Below, piece by piece: positions 29,817 to 37,756 of a stretch of DNA of 64,000 nt. How positions within the stretch are numbered: the stretch's first letter is position 1; each line of letters starts with the position of its first letter. The stretch covers positions 62,001-126,000 of the forward strand of contig NZ_QVLR01000107.1 in the NCBI RefSeq assembly GCF_014822185.1. The letters run 5' to 3'. The translations under genes were made by a program, and so were the position numbers. Source of the DNA: Azoarcus sp. Aa7. Lineage in GTDB: Bacteria > Pseudomonadota > Gammaproteobacteria > Burkholderiales > Rhodocyclaceae. The notes under the pieces are model-generated. The model was not told where the DNA came from and searched no databases. It worked only from the letters and a program-made list of their open reading frames with translations.

Positions 29817-29876
29817 ACGGTAGTTTGGCGGTATCTTTGTCGGTAACCGAGCAGGGGCCGAAAGGAGTTACCGTCA
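29817..29876. promoter_or_regulatory. Candidate integrase arm-type sites, left side
   Basis: Short repeats related to TGACGGTAAC lie just upstream of the integrase start: ACGGTAG (29817-29823), TCGGTAACC (29840-29848) and an inverted TGACGGTAAC (reverse of GTTACCGTCA, 29867-29876). Three more copies of ACGGTAA lie near the right end of the element. A weak int promoter (TTGCAT 29808-29813, 18 bp, TATCTT 29832-29837) overlaps them, so integrase binding could repress its own gene. Confidence 0.4.
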
Positions 29877-29877
29877 A

Positions 29878-31107
29878 ATGCCGCTCTCAGACGTTGCAAT
29901 CCGCACCGCGAAACCCGGCCCGAAGCCGCTCAAGCTCTCGGATGCTGGCGGCTTGTACCTGCTGCTGAATCCATCGGGCGCGAAGTGGTGGCGCCTCGAT
30001 TACCGCTTCGGCGGAAAGCGCAAGACGCTGTCCATGGGCGTCTATCCTGATGTGACCCTGAAGCTTGCTCGCGAGCGTCGCGACGAGGCCCGTAGGCGGA
30101 TTGCCGACGGTATCGACCCTGGGGAGCACCGCAAGGCGACGAAGAAGGCGCGCGCCGAAGTCGCCGCGAACAGCTTCGAGGCGGTGGCGCGCGAGTGGTA
30201 TGCGCGTCAGGCGACGGTGTTGAAGGACAGCACGAAGGACAAGCTGCTGCGCCGCCTGGAAGTGGATGTGCTGCCCTACATTGGCGCCCGCCCGGTTTCG
30301 GAGCTCGCTGCGCCCGATCTGCTGGCGATCATCAAGCGTATCGAAGGGCGCGGGGCCTTCGACATCGCCAAGCGCATGCACAACGCCTGCGGGCGCATCT
30401 TCCGCTACGCGGTCGCGCACGGCCTGTGCGCTCGCGACCCGTCACGCGACATCGAACTGCGCGACGTGCTGCAACCGGTCGCGATCCGACACCATGCGAG
30501 CCTGACGAACCCGAAGGACGTTGGCGGGCTGCTGCGTGCGATCGACGGCTTTACCGGTGCCTTCACCACGCGTTGCGCGCTCCAGCTCGCGCCGCTGATG
30601 TTCGTTCGGCCGGGCGAGTTGCGACACGCGGAATGGTCGGAATTCGACTTCGACAAGAGCGAATGGCGCATTCCTGCCGAGAAAATGAAGATGGAGGAAC
30701 AGCACATCGTTCCGCTGTCGCGTCAGGCCGTGGCTGTCCTGCGTGAGATCCAGCACCTGACCCGGGCAGGGCGGTACGTGTTCCCCTCAGAGCGCGGGGG
30801 CGGCCGGCCGATGAGCGAGAACACCGTGAACGCGGCCTTGCGGCGCATGGGATACACGAGCAACGAGATGACCGGGCATGGGTTTCGCTCGATGGCGTCG
30901 ACGTTGCTGCACGAACTCGGGTATCCGCACCAGGTCATTGAACGCCAACTCGCGCACGGCGAGCGCAACCAAGTCGCGGCAGCATACAACTTCGCAGAGT
31001 ACCTGCCCGAGCGCAGGGTGATGATGCAGCAGTGGGCCGACTATCTCGACAAGCTCAAGAAAGGGGCGGACGTGATCTCGCTCGACAAGGGCAACGCCGC
31101 CGCCTGA
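29878..31107 (+). CDS. int: Tyrosine recombinase integrase, P4-type
   Basis: The 409-aa protein should catalyse integration and excision at the tRNA-Leu att site. It has an N-terminal arm-binding DUF4102-type domain (LSDAGGLYLLLNPSGAKWWRL and GVYPDVTLKLARERRDEAR, about 20-75), a SAM-like core-binding domain (about 100-190), and the catalytic domain with Arg in RPGELRHAEW, the His region HIVPLS, HGFRS, the LAHGERN His and the Tyr nucleophile in AAAYNFAEYLPER. It begins 178 bp after the tRNA, the standard place for a tRNA-site integrase. It looks intact. Confidence 0.95.
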   Translation: MPLSDVAIRTAKPGPKPLKLSDAGGLYLLLNPSGAKWWRLDYRFGGKRKTLSMGVYPDVTLKLARERRDEARRRIADGIDPGEHRKATKKARAEVAANSFEAVAREWYARQATVLKDSTKDKLLRRLEVDVLPYIGARPVSELAAPDLLAIIKRIEGRGAFDIAKRMHNACGRIFRYAVAHGLCARDPSRDIELRDVLQPVAIRHHASLTNPKDVGGLLRAIDGFTGAFTTRCALQLAPLMFVRPGELRHAEWSEFDFDKSEWRIPAEKMKMEEQHIVPLSRQAVAVLREIQHLTRAGRYVFPSERGGGRPMSENTVNAALRRMGYTSNEMTGHGFRSMASTLLHELGYPHQVIERQLAHGERNQVAAAYNFAEYLPERRVMMQQWADYLDKLKKGADVISLDKGNAAA

Positions 31108-31189
31108 CGGGCTCAGGCAAAGCGGGCCGAACGGTGCGGGAACACCGATCGGCCCTGACCACAACCCGATCTGCAAAGGAGATCGAATC

Positions 31190-31924
31190 ATGGCTGACCT
31201 CGATTCTAGACCAGTCTCATCCGTCCGGGATTTCACGCCTGCTCGCCCCGCGTTTCCCTCGCTTGCGAATGCGAACGTGTGGAGCTCCGGCCGCATCAGT
31301 TTCACCATTCAGACGGCCAAAGGCGAAATCCACGTCGAAACATGGGCGCAACGCGAATGGCGCCTACAAGGTAGCGCCGAGTCTCTGGATGACTTCGGGG
31401 CAATCAGTGTCGAATGGCTGCCCGGACGGCGCGGAAACGGCAGATTTAGACAAACCGTCGCCTTCGCACCTGACGGCCGCATCTTCCTTGGCTCGTGGAA
31501 AGGAGGCACGCCGCCAATGCCGCACATCGCGATCGCGAAAAACAGCGGTCGCACATTCACCGTCCATATGCCGTTCAACGCCGAAGAGCAGGCGCAGCTC
31601 GATGAACTGAGGCAGCAGAGCGAGCAGCGGCAAACGTGGGAGACAGCTAAAGCCATCCGTCAGGATCGGGACTTCATCGGCGATTGGAAAACGGCCATCT
31701 TGAAGCGGATTGACGAAATGGAAGCGCTGATCGGCGGGAGGCGGTACTTCACTGGCCTCCCTGAAATTGGCCTTCGCGTTCGCGAGCAGAAGCCGATACT
31801 GGCCGCCCTGGCAGAGGCGAAACAACGGGTGGAGTTCTGCTCCCCCCAATACAAGGACGCGATCCGCAAGGACAACGTGTATTCGCTGAACGGCGAGGCC
31901 TACCTCGGAATGGTAGGCGAATAG
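31190..31924 (+). CDS. Unknown accessory protein (244 aa)
   Basis: I do not recognise this protein. It has a strong ribosome binding site (AAAGGAG) before the ATG. The N-terminal half (about 30-130) looks beta-rich, with alternating hydrophobic residues (ISFTIQTAKGEIHVETW; TVAFAPDGRIFLGSW); a helical, Gln/Glu-rich stretch follows at about 130-170, and a final part with one Cys. No signal peptide or membrane segment. It lies 82 bp after the integrase in an A/T-richer part of the element, a typical place for cargo, which could be defence or host-adaptation related; that is only inference. Confidence 0.7.
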   Translation: MADLDSRPVSSVRDFTPARPAFPSLANANVWSSGRISFTIQTAKGEIHVETWAQREWRLQGSAESLDDFGAISVEWLPGRRGNGRFRQTVAFAPDGRIFLGSWKGGTPPMPHIAIAKNSGRTFTVHMPFNAEEQAQLDELRQQSEQRQTWETAKAIRQDRDFIGDWKTAILKRIDEMEALIGGRRYFTGLPEIGLRVREQKPILAALAEAKQRVEFCSPQYKDAIRKDNVYSLNGEAYLGMVGE

Positions 31925-32053
31925 TCACGCCTTCGCCTGGCTCCGACCGGGCACCATTACGCCGCCCCTACCTCGACGGAGGGAAGAGCCGGGACACCCT
32001 GCCCGGCCTGGGGCGGCACCTTCTACCAGGGCTCGCCGCAATGGGTGGGCGAA

Positions 32054-32890
32054 ATGACGAGCGTTGCATCATTCCCGAACTGGCGGGACGCATCGGTATA
32101 CCCCCAAGATTTTGACGACTGGCCGCTCATGAAGTGGGTGTGGGAGTTCTTGCGACGCAATGTCGATTATCAGGACGACTATGCTCGTTACGCCTCTTTG
32201 CCTGCCTACACGGACGATGGGAAGACGGGAAAGCTCCAGGGTACGGCGATTAGGGGGTGGGAACCGATGACCTACCGCCACTCAGATCCGCCTGCGCTGG
32301 CGGGTGAATCAGGAGATGAGTACTTGAATCGCATGGAGGCAGAAGGGTGCGATTTCGCAGAGTCGGCCCTCGGAGATTACCTGGCAGACAAATGGGGAGT
32401 TGACCTGCTTCTCGACCCTGCAAGCCCCGATGCCTGGATTCTTGATGATGGAACGGGGGATGTGTTGAGCCTACTTTATCCGCGCCTCGGGAAGATTCAA
32501 GTTCCGTCTGAACCGGAACTCCTTCACGGGTTTGAAGGGGCGGACAAGTGGAATGAAAGATCAATTCGTTTCGACTTGCGAAGACCCATTGACCGTCAAG
32601 TCGAAGAGGCGCGGCGCATCCTCCTCTTCGAGCGTGACGAAATGCGGAAGCAACGTGAAGTGTCTTGCGTTTCCTCACCGAAACTGCACAAAGGAAAGCT
32701 TCCAGAGTACCTGCGCGCTTTCGACGCAAAGTCGTCTGGCGCCACGGCTCCCGAAATAGCGGAACTGATGTATCCCAACTTGCCGCGCGAACTGCCCCGC
32801 GACGCAGGTATTACTAGAGCCGAGCACGCCATGCGGGCGGGCACACGGTACGTTCAGCACGGATACCTAGACTTGATGCTGTGGGGCTGA
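32054..32890 (+). CDS. DUF6499/DUF2285-like putative DNA-binding regulator
   Basis: About 278 aa. The N-terminus (FPNWRDASVYPQDFDDWPLM, WVWEFLRRN) resembles the transcriptional-regulator-like DUF6499 domain seen in integrative elements. The C-terminus (YLRAFDAKSSGATAPEIAEL, then a region with paired basic residues) resembles DUF2285 helix-turn-helix proteins. The middle has the DLRRP/ARR segment typical of that family. I recognise these by pattern only. The start at 32054 was chosen because conserved sequence begins a few residues later; GTG at 32045 is possible. Its base composition is lower in GC than the replication genes downstream. Confidence 0.6.
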   Translation: MTSVASFPNWRDASVYPQDFDDWPLMKWVWEFLRRNVDYQDDYARYASLPAYTDDGKTGKLQGTAIRGWEPMTYRHSDPPALAGESGDEYLNRMEAEGCDFAESALGDYLADKWGVDLLLDPASPDAWILDDGTGDVLSLLYPRLGKIQVPSEPELLHGFEGADKWNERSIRFDLRRPIDRQVEEARRILLFERDEMRKQREVSCVSSPKLHKGKLPEYLRAFDAKSSGATAPEIAELMYPNLPRELPRDAGITRAEHAMRAGTRYVQHGYLDLMLWG

Positions 32891-32984
32891 GAGAAATCGC
32901 CACCCCTGATTATTCTGGAATACAAGCTCGGTAGAAACCGCGAAATTCAATCCGTCGCAAACCCAACGCAAAGGAACGACGGAC

Positions 32985-33203
32985 ATGGAAAGCGCACATC
33001 TTCCCGACTCAGCCCGGCACTTCGACAACCTGCCTGACTCCGCACGCATGGACATCGCCGCGCTGGTTGCCGTGACCGGCAAGAGCCGCGCGACGGTCTA
33101 TCGCTGGATCGACCGCGGCATCCTGCCGAAGCCCCGGCGCTTTGCCGGCACGACGCAAAACACCTGGAACGTGGGTGAAGTCCGCCGCGCGCTCTCCGCC
33201 TGA
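32985..33203 (+). CDS. AlpA-like helix-turn-helix regulator/excisionase
   Basis: The 72-aa protein has a MerR-like winged helix-turn-helix: MDIAALVAVTGKSRATVYRW, then IDRGILPKPRRFAG and WNVGEVRRAL. This is the AlpA pattern (P4-type and many genomic islands), where the protein activates integrase or acts as recombination directionality factor. An AAAGGA ribosome binding site precedes it. It starts the main block of element genes, so it may control the replication module. Confidence 0.82.
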   Translation: MESAHLPDSARHFDNLPDSARMDIAALVAVTGKSRATVYRWIDRGILPKPRRFAGTTQNTWNVGEVRRALSA

Positions 33204-33218
33204 TCGGAGGTCGCCAGC

Positions 33219-33704
33219 ATGCCCCGCCAAGCAAAACGGGCCGCCCCCGCCAAGGAATCGGCCCGTCCGCAAACCGCCAGCAACGCCGATTCTATCCCCC
33301 CGGCCCCGCTCTATCACCCCCTGACCTGGCGATCGGAGAAGCCCGCAGGCCGGTTCACGGCGAAGGCTGACGCGACCGTCACGGCACCCGATCGCGTGCC
33401 CGCGGCGATGAGGATCGACCCGGCGCTGATCGTCGTGTTCGAGCCGGATGCAGTCGCGCGCCTGCTGCAGCTCCGGGCCGGCGCATCCGTAAGCCTGGCC
33501 GGCATGCTGAAGGTGGGCACGTACCAGGCCAAGGACGGCACCGCGCGCCCGAGTCTCGACCTGCAGGCCGATGAGGTCGCGAGCACGACACCGCGCCCGC
33601 GCAAGGCGAAGGAAAGCCCGCGGCAGGGAGCGACGGCGGCGGCGCAGTCCGACCCCTTCGGCGATCTACCCGGCGCGGGTGACATCGATTGGACGGGGGC
33701 GTGA
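33219..33704 (+). CDS. SSB-like OB-fold protein
   Basis: The 161-aa protein matches the small single-stranded-DNA-binding proteins of genomic islands in its core: AVARLLQLRAGASVSLAGML, then GTYQAKDGTARPSLDLQADEV, the last beta strands of an SSB OB fold. The N-terminal 30 residues are low-complexity and basic. The C-terminal tail is acidic (DPFGDLPGAGDIDW), like SSB tails that recruit partners. It stands between alpA and the RepA-like ATPase, supporting a replication role. The N-terminal half of the OB fold is hard to align, so the family call is moderate. Confidence 0.6.
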   Translation: MPRQAKRAAPAKESARPQTASNADSIPPAPLYHPLTWRSEKPAGRFTAKADATVTAPDRVPAAMRIDPALIVVFEPDAVARLLQLRAGASVSLAGMLKVGTYQAKDGTARPSLDLQADEVASTTPRPRKAKESPRQGATAAAQSDPFGDLPGAGDIDWTGA

Positions 33705-33705
33705 C

Positions 33706-34089
33706 GTGACCCTGACCGACTTTCGATCGCACCCGGCACGTCGACGCGAACCCGCACGCCGGCTCCCGGCATATGGCGCCCAGCTCGCAAGCCGGCTGCG
33801 CGAGGGCTTCGAGCCGGCGCACGGGATCGCGGTATGGATCGATACGCCGCCGAGCCTGCGCGGCATCTGTGCGCCGCTGGCCGTGTTCGCCGACACCGAC
33901 CCGGCCGCGCTCGACTGGAGCCAGTGCCACCGGCGCGACGTGTTCATTGCCCGAGCAGATAGCGTCACGCCCGAGCGCCTGCAGGCCACTGTCGCGGCGA
34001 TCACCGCCGCGAAGCCCCGCCGGCTGCTCTTGCTGCGCGCGAGTCCGCCGTTCTGCACGCTGCTTATACCAGGGAAGGGCGCCCGATGA
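33706..34089 (+). CDS. Unknown protein in the replication module (127 aa)
   Basis: Not recognised. It starts at a GTG one base after the stop of the SSB-like gene and overlaps the RepA-like gene by 4 bp (ATGA), so it is almost certainly translated with them. Visible features are a basic N-terminus, hydrophobic strands (GIAVWIDT; GICAPLAVFAD) and an RRLLLLRASPPF segment. No zinc motif or membrane helix. The placement argues for a part in replication; nothing in the sequence proves it. Confidence 0.65.
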   Translation: MTLTDFRSHPARRREPARRLPAYGAQLASRLREGFEPAHGIAVWIDTPPSLRGICAPLAVFADTDPAALDWSQCHRRDVFIARADSVTPERLQATVAAITAAKPRRLLLLRASPPFCTLLIPGKGAR

Positions 34090-35360
34090 CGGCATGGACC
34101 AAGCCCGCACAGCTGCTGCCCGAGGTGCGGTATCGGCTGCTCACTGCCGAGGACCTGGCGAGCCGCCCGCCGCTGCGCTGGCGTGTGAAGGGCGTGCTGC
34201 CCGAATCGGGCCTTGCGGCGATCTACGGCCCCAGCGGCTGCGGAAAGACCTTCCTGACGCTAGATCTGGCCGGCGCGGTGTCCGATGGCTGCAACTGGTT
34301 CGGCCGGCGTGTCACGCCCTCCAGCGTGTGTTACCTCGCGCTCGAAGGGGAACACGGCATATCGAACCGTGTCCGGGCCTTCCGTGTCCGGAATGGCGCC
34401 GAGCGGCTCGCCTGCGTGCGCTTCATCGCCGCGCCGTTCTCGCTGCTCGACGTGCGCGACGTGCCCGACCTGGCCGCCTCGATCTTGGCTGCGGATGCTG
34501 GCGGGGGAATCGTGATCATCGACACGCTGAACCGCGCCGCACCGGGCGCCGACGAGAACAGCGGGCAGGACATGGGCGTCCTGATCGCCGCAGCGACCGA
34601 GCTGCAGCGCCTTGTCGGCGGGCTCGTGGTGCTCGTGCATCACAGCGGGAAGGATCAGGGCCGCGGCGCTCGTGGGCATTCAAGCCTCATCGCCGCACTG
34701 GATGCAGCAATCGAGGTGACGCGCGACGGCGATCGGCGGGAGTGGAAGGTCGCGAAGGCCAAGGACGGCGAGGATGGACAGGCGCACCCCTTCCGCCTGG
34801 AGGCAATCGAGATCGGCCGCGACGAGGACGGCGACGCCGTAACGAGCTGCGTTGTCGTCGCCGATGACCAGCCGGCGGCACCACGTGTGCCGAAGCTGAC
34901 CGGGGCAACCCGGATCGCGTGGCGTGCGTTCCTCGCGACGGTGGAGGATGACGGCTCGATTCCGGACAGTGCGACGCTCGAGCAGATGGGCGGCCGCGCC
35001 CTATCGCGTGTCGTGTCGGAGGAAGCCTGGCGCGCCCGTGCATATGCTGCCGGTGTGTCGGACGGCACCGACGAGTCTGCAAAGCGGAAGGCCTTCCGGC
35101 GTGCTCGAACGCAGTTGATGGACTTCGGCATGGTTGCCACCTGGAACGGTCTGTACTGGATCGGCCGTGCCGGTTTGCCGCCTACCGGGACACCGGGACA
35201 TAACGGGACAAACGGCCCGACGTGTCCCGCAGGGTACCGGGACATAACGGGACACACCCCTGTAAGGGTGTCCCGGTTGTCCCGCCCGACGTCCGAGCAG
35301 CGGACGGAGGGACCGGGACATCGTGAATCGGAAGACTCCGCCGACGTGGAGGTGTTCTGA
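34086..35360 (+). CDS. RepA-like hexameric helicase ATPase (AAA_25 family)
   Basis: The 424-aa protein has Walker A GPSGCGKTF (about residue 48-56), Walker B IVIIDTLNRAAPG (about 138-150), the HHSGKDQGRGARG sensor region and the GHSSLIAALDAAIEV motif of RSF1010 RepA-type helicases. After about 350 the sequence turns low-complexity (Gly/Pro/Thr/Arg), and the underlying DNA carries the repeated GGGACA motif described separately, so the 3' end seems to serve as a binding region as well as coding. Likely the replicative helicase of the element. Confidence 0.85.
   Translation: MTAWTKPAQLLPEVRYRLLTAEDLASRPPLRWRVKGVLPESGLAAIYGPSGCGKTFLTLDLAGAVSDGCNWFGRRVTPSSVCYLALEGEHGISNRVRAFRVRNGAERLACVRFIAAPFSLLDVRDVPDLAASILAADAGGGIVIIDTLNRAAPGADENSGQDMGVLIAAATELQRLVGGLVVLVHHSGKDQGRGARGHSSLIAALDAAIEVTRDGDRREWKVAKAKDGEDGQAHPFRLEAIEIGRDEDGDAVTSCVVVADDQPAAPRVPKLTGATRIAWRAFLATVEDDGSIPDSATLEQMGGRALSRVVSEEAWRARAYAAGVSDGTDESAKRKAFRRARTQLMDFGMVATWNGLYWIGRAGLPPTGTPGHNGTNGPTCPAGYRDITGHTPVRVSRLSRPTSEQRTEGPGHRESEDSADVEVF
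35187..35320. repeat. Cluster of nine GGGACA/TGTCCC hexamers, candidate iteron origin
   Basis: Inside the 3' end of the RepA-like gene, GGGACA occurs at 35187, 35195, 35205, 35239, 35249 and 35315, and its complement TGTCCC at 35223, 35269 and 35278. Two blocks share the longer unit GGGACATAACGGGACA (35195-35210 and 35239-35254), giving 10-bp spacing. A stem can form at 35249-35274 (GGGA and CACCC pairing with GGGTG and TCCC, with a 2-nt bulge). Repeats of this density at helical spacing next to a replication gene are typical of iterons. Confidence 0.6.
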
Positions 35361-35947
35361 TGGCAATGCGCGGCGATCAACCGTCTGGCGTGTGGCACTT
35401 CACGCTGAAGGGGACAAGGCCCCACCTGCGCAAGGACGGCACTGCAACCGTGCTCGCATGCTGGGAGGGGCGCTGTCGCGTCTGCGGAGCGCCGTTCGAG
35501 GTCACGACGCCTCAACCGGGAGCGCCGGGGTTTGAGCGAACCAAGGCCTTCGGCCGTGTCCATTGCGACGCACACAAGGCAGTCGCGGACGGCTCAGGCG
35601 TGAAGTCGATTCTTGCGGGCCTCGTCGCGGATGGCCTGGCCCTGACGACCGACGATGGCCGCCTGATCGTGGAGCCGGCCGGCAGCATCACCGAGCAGCA
35701 CCGCGCCCTGATCCGGGCGCACAAGGGCGAATTGCTCGACCTGCTCGCGTCGCACGTGGACGACATTGATGTTGCTGGCGTCGGTACCTGCCAACGCTGC
35801 CGCCACATCCGCAGGCCCGGCCTCGTCGTCAATGGCTACTGCGCCGGCCGTGCAGACCTGCCGCTCGCCTACGGCGCCGGCCACCCGCTGCGCCAGCTGC
35901 CGGGGGATGGGGGCGTGTTCTGCTCGAGCTGGGAGGCGCCGCGATGA
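35360..35947 (+). CDS. Zinc-finger/TubC-N-like domain protein
   Basis: 195 aa. The first part has a Cys cluster (CWEGRCRVCGAPFE, later a Cys-Asp-Ala-His). The middle (about 82-128; LAGLVADGLALTTDDGRLIV, then RALIRAHKGELLDLL) resembles the TubC N-terminal docking domain often found in phage and island proteins. The C-terminal part has a second Cys pattern (CQRCRHIRRPGL, GYCAGR, FCSSW). The function of such proteins is unknown. The start overlaps the RepA-like stop by one base. Confidence 0.7.
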   Translation: MAMRGDQPSGVWHFTLKGTRPHLRKDGTATVLACWEGRCRVCGAPFEVTTPQPGAPGFERTKAFGRVHCDAHKAVADGSGVKSILAGLVADGLALTTDDGRLIVEPAGSITEQHRALIRAHKGELLDLLASHVDDIDVAGVGTCQRCRHIRRPGLVVNGYCAGRADLPLAYGAGHPLRQLPGDGGVFCSSWEAPR

Positions 35948-36108
35948 GCGAGCAGACGGTCGGACCACGCCCGGCGCCATGCCGAGTGAATCGTGCACCT
36001 TCGAAGCGCGAAGCTACTACGGGTCCTTGGCAAGGGGTTTCGATTGAGGGTGGTTCGGACCTCATGCATCGGCTGGTTTTCGGCCCCCTTGACCCCCACC
36101 ACCAGTGA
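35944..36108 (+). CDS. Small ORF (54 aa), possible translationally coupled gene
   Basis: ATG at 35944 overlaps the preceding stop (ATGA), the same coupling used elsewhere in the element, and the frame is open to TGA at 36106-36108. The peptide begins MSEQTVGPRPAPCRVNRAP and has no recognisable motif. The coupling is its only positive evidence; no homologue is known to me. Confidence 0.4.
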   Translation: MSEQTVGPRPAPCRVNRAPSKREATTGPWQGVSIEGGSDLMHRLVFGPLDPHHQ

Positions 36109-36121
36109 ATAGGACGGCACC

Positions 36122-36598
36122 ATGACTGCCCCGACCCTTGCCCCTGTGAGCGTGCGCGCCCTCGCGCGAATCACCCGCCTAGACCGCGACTACATCCTGC
36201 GGCGGATCGCCGGTATCGAGCCGGCAGGCAAGCGCGCCGGGCACGCCGTGTTCAACCTGGCGGACGTGCTGCCGGCGCTGTGCCGGCCTGGCACCGCGGG
36301 CGGCGAGGGGCCGGTCGACGTGTCCCTACTGTCGCCAGCAGACCGCCGCCATCACTTCGACGCCGAACTGAAAGCCCTGGAGCTGCGGCGCCGCGCGGGC
36401 GAGCTGTGCGAGCTTGACGAAGTGATGCAGCTCTACGCCACGACGATTGCCGTGTTCGCCGAGCAGATGCGCAGCGTTCCCGACATCCTCGAACGAAAGG
36501 CCGGCATCACGCCGAAGCAGGCCGAAACCGCCGAGGAGGCGATCGACACTCAGCTCGAGGAGCTGCGCGGCCGGCTCATGCGGAGGTTCGGAAAATGA
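36122..36598 (+). CDS. Nu1/DUF1441-like protein, copy 1 (terminase-small-subunit-like)
   Basis: The 158-aa protein begins with a helix-turn-helix (SVRALARITRLDRDYILRRI), then GHAVFNLADVLPALCRPG, and a long helical C-terminal half (about 80-158). This layout resembles the DUF1441 and lambda Nu1-type proteins, whose N-terminal winged helix binds phage cos DNA in small terminase subunits. It has a paralogue at 36789. No large terminase follows. A small regulator with the same DNA-binding domain is a real alternative. Confidence 0.6.
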   Translation: MTAPTLAPVSVRALARITRLDRDYILRRIAGIEPAGKRAGHAVFNLADVLPALCRPGTAGGEGPVDVSLLSPADRRHHFDAELKALELRRRAGELCELDEVMQLYATTIAVFAEQMRSVPDILERKAGITPKQAETAEEAIDTQLEELRGRLMRRFGK

Positions 36599-36792
36599 TC
36601 GACACCATTCGCACCGTGCTCGACGACGCACTGACGCACACCTGTGCCGGGCTGCTCGCCGTCCTCGCTGACCAGCACCAAGCGGGCCGCCTGACCGACG
36701 AACAGCTCGCCGAGGCACAGGCGGCCGTGCGCGAGCACATCGCGGCCGCGCGTGCGGCTGTGGCCCGTGCCCTCGGGGAATATGTCCGATGA
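36595..36792 (+). CDS. Unknown small helical protein (65 aa)
   Basis: Overlaps both neighbours by 4 bp (ATGA), so it is translationally coupled in a three-gene set with the two Nu1-like genes. The sequence is Ala/Glu/Gln-rich and strongly helical, with heptad-like spacing (LADQHQAGRLTDEQLAEAQ). No known motif; possibly a partner of the flanking proteins. Confidence 0.6.
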   Translation: MIDTIRTVLDDALTHTCAGLLAVLADQHQAGRLTDEQLAEAQAAVREHIAAARAAVARALGEYVR

Positions 36793-37289
36793 CCGCCATC
36801 ACGCTGCCAAACCTTTCAGTGCGGGCATTGAGCCGACTTACCCGACTCGATCGCGACCGCCTGAGCCGCGCCCTAGGGGATGCGAAGCCTGCAGGCATGC
36901 GCGGTGGACACCCGGTCTATGCACTCGCCGACGTGCTCCCCCTGCTGTGCCGCCCGGGCATTGCCGACGCAGCCGGCGAGATCGACGCTGACCGCCTCGC
37001 ACCGACCGACCGGCGGGCGTGGTACGACTCCGAGGCGAAGCGCCGCGAACTGCAGGTGCGTGACCGCGAACTGATCCCGGCGACCGAAGTCGGGCAGGTG
37101 ATCGCGACCGCATTCGCAAACATCGCCAGCGAACTGCGCGCCATTGCCGACAACCTGGAGCGCCAAGGCGAGGCGACGCCCGATCAGGCCGCACGGATCG
37201 AACGGCGGATCGACGTTGCGCTCGATGTGCTCGCAGATCGCTTGTCAGGCCTCGCTCCTGATGTGAGCAATGGACGCAAATCCGATTGA
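36789..37289 (+). CDS. Nu1/DUF1441-like protein, copy 2
   Basis: The 166-aa paralogue of the protein at 36122. Shared blocks are SVRALxRxTRLDRD at the N-terminus, then a LADVLPxLCRPG motif, and a long helical rest with similar spacing (ALPxERRxxY, and EAxxDQAxRIExxID in the second half). The gene probably arose by local duplication, with the small 36595 ORF now between the copies. Same functional options as the first copy. Confidence 0.6.
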   Translation: MTAITLPNLSVRALSRLTRLDRDRLSRALGDAKPAGMRGGHPVYALADVLPLLCRPGIADAAGEIDADRLAPTDRRAWYDSEAKRRELQVRDRELIPATEVGQVIATAFANIASELRAIADNLERQGEATPDQAARIERRIDVALDVLADRLSGLAPDVSNGRKSD

Positions 37290-37686
37290 CCGCCTCGCCC
37301 TGGCCGCTGAGCTCCTGCAGCCTGCCGACCCGGAGCTCGCACGGTGGCTTGCCATGGCGATCGATGCTCATGTGCGAGATGGCGAATCCCTCGACCGCGC
37401 ACTCGGGCTCGCCGGGACCCTCGGGCGATCGCCGCGGTTCGAAATCCTGCGCCGAGATCGAAACCACCACCTCGTCCTCGCCCTGGCGCACCTCGGGGGC
37501 GATTACGCCCGCTTGGCCGATGAGGTGGCCCGGTTCGAACTGCGCCTGTGGCCCGCCTGGCGATACCGCACCGAACACGATCCGCTGTGGTCACCGGCGC
37601 GCCGCGCCGTGTTCGCGGCGTTCCGGGTGGGCGTGCCCGTGCCCTGCACGGTTCCCGGTCTGCGAAAGGCGCTCGCCGAAAACTGA
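37270..37686 (+). CDS. Unknown protein (138 aa)
   Basis: Starts 20 bp inside the end of the preceding gene. The sequence is soluble and Arg/Ala-rich, with a WPAWRYRTEHDPLWSPARRA segment and a hydrophobic helix at about 60-75 (HHLVLALAHLGGDY). I do not recognise it. The frame continues without break through a dense operon, which supports coding. Confidence 0.6.
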   Translation: MDANPIDRLALAAELLQPADPELARWLAMAIDAHVRDGESLDRALGLAGTLGRSPRFEILRRDRNHHLVLALAHLGGDYARLADEVARFELRLWPAWRYRTEHDPLWSPARRAVFAAFRVGVPVPCTVPGLRKALAEN

Positions 37687-37756
37687 ACCCCCCGTGTTCC
37701 GTTTGCGCGAGCGGCCCGATGATGGCCCCATGGCAACGCACATGGAGACCACCACA

